Source of the DNA: Ampullaceana balthica
Lineage: Eukaryota > Mollusca > Gastropoda > Lymnaeidae
Direction: 5' to 3'
Length of the DNA stretch: 64,000 nucleotides
Assembly: GCA_944989445.1 (NCBI GenBank)
Contig: CALYLW010001190.1
Coordinates: forward strand, 24,420 to 88,419
The translations under genes and the position numbers were made by a program. Of this stretch, positions 60,591-64,000 are shown piece by piece (the stretch's first letter is position 1; every line of letters starts with the position of its first letter). The notes under the pieces were generated by a model. The model did not search any database, was not told the DNA's origin, and saw only the letters and a list, made by a program, of their open reading frames with translations.

Positions 60591-61258
60591 TACAGTCGGA
60601 CATCTTGAAGTCGAACTCAAAAGGACCCGGAAAAGAATTCGACTTTGGAGTTTTTGAGTTAGGGAAAATCGCGTAATAGGCGCCGATTAATCAAGGACAG
60701 TGTAGATATTGAGAGGGTGGGGGGAAAAGCTATACCGGCTAGTAGGCTTGACAGGAAAGAGAGGCGGTGTCTATGGTGCATATGAAAGGAAGCCAACTTG
60801 CTTTGACATGCCGACACAAGCCCGTGAGAGGAGACACCTTCCCTCCCCTCCCCCACTTTACTTTCTCCACAGTGGGATGGGGGAGTAAGATCTTTCTATT
60901 TAAAAAGAGCCACAGCATGCAGCAAAGGGACGCGAATTAGTTACCAGTCCTTTTTCTTGTCTTTGTTATTTTTTTTATTTTTTTTGTACTTGCAAAGAAT
61001 CCCTCATGGACTGCACTAAGATAAGATTTTACTTCCACTTACGTGGCTCTACGGAACACGTGTTCTGAAATTTCACTCCAGAATAATAACCCAAATGCCT
61101 TGGAAAATTCCACTAAGAGAGGTTGAAAGCCTAAAATCTTTGAGTTAAGGAGATCTAAAAATACATTAGTCACATGGAATTTGGCCGGAACCGAACAATT
61201 AATTCGAAGAGGGAGGTGTTCGACTCAGGAAAGTTCGACTTAGAGAGGTCCGACTGTA
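60591..61258 (+). mobile_element. Pogo/Tc1-type TIR element, full copy
   Basis: Left TACAGTCGGACATCTTGAAG then TCGAACT; right AGTTCGACTTAGAGAGGTCC then GACTGTA. ~28 bp inverted ends with TA at both borders, as in the Tc1/mariner/pogo group. 668 bp with no intact transposase. Confidence 0.85.
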
Positions 61259-61429
61259 TTTCACTTTTATCCCCAATTACAAAAAATTAAATAATTAATT
61301 ATATTTAAATATATTTCATTTAAACCATTATAATATTGTTTATTATGTTTGTGGCCTTTGCGGGACTTCTTATCATACAAATGTCAATGTGATTATAACG
61401 TCTTTATTTTAAAAAGAAAAGTCTTAGTA

Positions 61430-61717
61430 TCCCCATCCCACGGTCGAGGGAGTAAAGTGGGTGAGGGGAGGGAAGGAGTCTCCTCTCACGGCTTATGTCG
61501 GTATGTCAATGCAAGTTGACTCCTTTCATATGAAACATCACCGCCCCTCTTTCCTGTCAAGCCTTCTAGCCGCTATGGCTGTCCCCCCCCTATCAATATC
61601 AACATTGTCCTTGATTAATCTGCGCCTATTACGCCAGTTTCCATAACTCGAAAACTCCGTTAGTGGAATTCCCCCCCCCCTTTTTTTTTGAGTTCGACTT
61701 AGAAAGGTCCGACTGTA
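61430..61717 (-). mobile_element. Same pogo-type element, partial, inverted
   Basis: Reverse-complement of the left ~290 bp of the 60591 copy: shares GTAAAGTGGG, GGCTTATGTCGGTATGTCAA, CTTTCCTGTCAAGCC, TCCTTGATTAATC and the end GGTCCGACTGTA. Its other half is missing. Confidence 0.85.
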
Positions 61718-61973
61718 TTAGCATCACGCCAATACGCCCGCTAACGGAAGTGCAGAGCTGTAGTCGGTGGAGTGTTACTTAAATTTACTTTTAATTGTCA
61801 GTTTCTATCGTTATGTATGAGATAATGAGTATGACACATTGACACTATTGCTTTTATTTATAATGCATGTTACTTCAAGTTTTGCTGTATTCTTTATTGA
61901 CGTAACAATATCCCGTTTATTCCACTAATTTATTATGTATTATTTATTAAACTGGGTAGTGCTGGGGTGCCGT

Positions 61974-62778
61974 GGCGCCTGCGGCGCCCACTTTTTTAGG
62001 GCACCTACTGCGCCCATCTTTTTCAAAAGCCCAACTAACTTGTCCTTGTATGATAAATACGTAATATTACACTTCCTGAAAAGTACATAAAGTATTTTAT
62101 AATAGGGGTTGTAGGTTATACGGCGCCCACTTTTTTGGGTCAAAAGCCCAAGTAACTTATCCTTGTTTGATAAATACTAAATATTCCTGAAATGTATACA
62201 AAGTATTTTATAATTAACAATCCTCAAATCCTCTTTTTACATCGTTCCCTTTTCCAAAATTAAAATATGAGCTAAAACAATGACGTCATATAATATATTT
62301 TGTATGATATAAAGATATGACTGTCAATGTCAGACTACGTAATTATTGTCAGAAATAAAATAATAGAAATTCAATTTTTTTTCTAACAAATGAAAAATCG
62401 CAACTTGTCAATTTATCAAGGGCGCCAAAAATAAATTAGCCAAAGGTGCCAAAAACCTAGTTGCGCCTCTGACTGCACCAATGCATCAAAAGGTGTGCAA
62501 ATTAAAGATGCGCTGTAAAAAATATTATATGATGTCATTGTTTTAGCTCATATTTTAATTTTGGAAAAGGGAACGATGTAAAAAGAGGATTTGATGATGG
62601 TTAATTATAAAATAAAAAAAACAAAGGGGAAAATTCCTATTATAAAATACTTTCTGTGCATATCTGAAAGTTTAGGATTTCGTATTTATCAAACAAGGAC
62701 AAGTTAGTTGGGCTTTTGAAATAAATAAATAGATTTCAGCTAAAAAATTTCCGTCATTTTTGACGGATAATACACTCG
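61974..62778 (+). mobile_element. Hairpin-forming Helitron-like unit with CTCG 3' end
   Basis: Left arm ~62025-62295 and right arm ~62517-62725 are inverted copies (GACGTCATATAATA versus TATTATATGATGTC; AGCTAAAACA versus TGTTTTAGCT; TTGTTTGATAAATAC versus GTATTTATCAAACAA). The 3' end has stem TCCGTCA (62750-62756) / TGACGGA (62761-62767), then TAATACA and CTCG plus T, a one-base departure from CTAG. The 5' boundary is uncertain. Confidence 0.55.
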
Positions 62779-63217
62779 TTTTCATTATAATACGCAGCGC
62801 AATATCATCCAAAAATACAAAATTGTAGTTATGTGTCGTAAAACATGTTTAATATAATGCGCACCGATCAGGAATATGTTTATAAAAAGTTTTGTCAATA
62901 AAATACGCACCTTATTGCGCGACAGGAAATGTTGTTCAATATAATACGCACCACAACACTATAGCAAAAAAAAGTTAACATGTTACATAGAGATAAATAA
63001 AGATAATCTAAAAATTCATTAATTTAATTTAATTACGGTACATTCGATTTATCTGAAATTTTGATAGATTATTTTTATTATCGGCACGAGTCTGCCTGCA
63101 AAATTATAGCTTGCTAGCTAACGAGGAAGTGGGGTAAAAATCGATCCAAAGTTTTTTTCGGCACCGCCCGCCTCAAGCAAGCAAGCAAGCTGACACCACG
63201 AGTTAATATAAAAGATT
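62779..63217 (+). repeat. Isolated copy of the 48-54 kb array unit, 5' end missing
   Basis: Begins TTTTCATTATAATACGCAGC directly after the Helitron-like terminus and ends CGAGTTAATATAAAAGATTT. It lacks the first ~35 bp of the unit, exactly the part lost at the 53148 junction. Confidence 0.85.
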
Positions 63218-63911
63218 TTTTAAAAAATCAATACAAAATTAAAAAACCCAACTACGTTAGTTTTATTTGCAATAGTTTTCCAATTTGACTGGTCGCACGA
63301 AAAAATAGTTTTAAAAAATTAACTCTTAAACTATTTTTATAAAACGAATATTTTCGGGTGAAAGTTTCAAAATGGTTAATACATGTAATCAGTTCAAGGG
63401 AGATTTTTTTTTAAATTAATTTTTTTTTAAAAAGGCTTATTTTTAACTTAAATTAAAAGGAAACATTTCAGAAAATCCAAGTAATTATTGATATCGAAGT
63501 TTCCAGAAAGGTGAAAAATATCAAAGACTTTTAATCTTTTAATGAATTATATTTCTTAAATAAAGTTTTCATCTGGATCGAGGATCCATTAAATGTTAAT
63601 ACAAATTTAAAAAATTGTACAAGATAGAACTCTCGAAAAATGCCATCCAACGAGAAAAAGATGTCAGTTTCGCAGTGAGGAATTCAAAGAAGTTGAAATA
63701 AACCAAAAATCGTTCGACGTTCGTTGATGAACATGCTCAGGCCTGTGACCCCTTGGACAATGAATTATGGTTCTACCAACAGGTACGTGCAGGGAGATAT
63801 CAGGCGGCTGGACAGTGACCATCACACAGGCGGACTGACCATGTAAAGGACCATCATCACCTGGGGAAAGGGCGCGAAGGCCGCGGGTCAAGATCCCATT
63901 AAAACGTCATT
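63218..63911. other. No gene recognised
   Basis: AT-rich to 63650. The segment 63660-63900 is GC-richer with a 75-codon minus frame of unknown nature. Confidence 0.4.
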
Positions 63912-64000
63912 CAGTGCCAGATTTAGACTTGATAAGGTCCTAAGATATTTGAGATACGGGGCCCTGTATAAGTCCAGATGTTCTATGTCAGTGCCAAATA
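63912..64000. mobile_element. hAT-type MITE entering the window edge
   Basis: CAGTGCCAGATTTAGACTTG plus AGATATTTGAGATACGGGGC correspond to the 18332 element in inverse. Cut by the window end. Confidence 0.65.

Overview
This 64 kb window is AT-rich eukaryotic DNA. It has spliced, lowercase-intron gene structure, polymerase III SINEs, several LINE clades, hAT-type and pogo/mariner-type MITEs, Helitron-like ends and very abundant minisatellites. Nothing prokaryotic (operons, Shine-Dalgarno starts, CRISPR, IS elements) is present. The mix of repeats suggests an invertebrate animal, possibly a mollusc; that assignment is inference from repeat style and was not tested.

Only one host gene is convincingly visible: the last three coding exons (5496-7205, + strand) of a ZCCHC10-like CCHC zinc-knuckle protein, with clean GT-AG introns in matching phases and a Ser/Asp/Glu tail ending in lysines. 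Its first exon was not found. Most other open frames are accidents of tandem repeats or sit in mobile elements.

Layout. 1-5 kb: MITEs and a Helitron-associated ~115 bp repeat. 5.5-10 kb: the ZCCHC10-like gene and its 3' flank with small tandem repeats. 10-13 kb: several MITEs, one with a perfect 8-bp target duplication. 13.1-27.6 kb: a minisatellite belt with units of 34, 35, 30, 26/27, 24 and 32 bp, interspersed with MITEs that have clear target duplications. 27.6-33 kb: more TIR elements, two Helitron-like 3' ends, a diverged 'ggcccc' repeat and a broken mariner-like transposase. 33.4-35.3 kb and 46.1-47.3 kb: two copies of one LINE with a GATAA tail, the second carrying an uninterrupted 365-codon reverse-transcriptase frame. 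36-45 kb: MITEs, a LINE C-terminal fragment and AT-rich DNA. 48.2-56.4 kb: a nested complex built from a TIR-bearing ~450-500 bp unit in head-to-tail array, a tRNA-type SINE, a dead hAT transposase, a Helitron-like insertion, and a ~315 bp tandem repeat. 56.5-60.4 kb: small tandem repeats and a 23-bp minisatellite. 60.5-64 kb: an inverted pair of pogo-type MITEs, a hairpin-forming Helitron-like unit and a last array-unit copy.

The most interesting signals are structural: a 35-bp minisatellite whose repeat unit looks like a MITE end plus its target duplication, with a 9-unit (315 bp) higher-order period; a Helitron-like element sitting inside one array unit without target duplication, and the same junction recurring 9.6 kb away; and a SINE that shares its 3' tail with the local LINE. 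Together the repeat arrays alone make up roughly 15% of the window.
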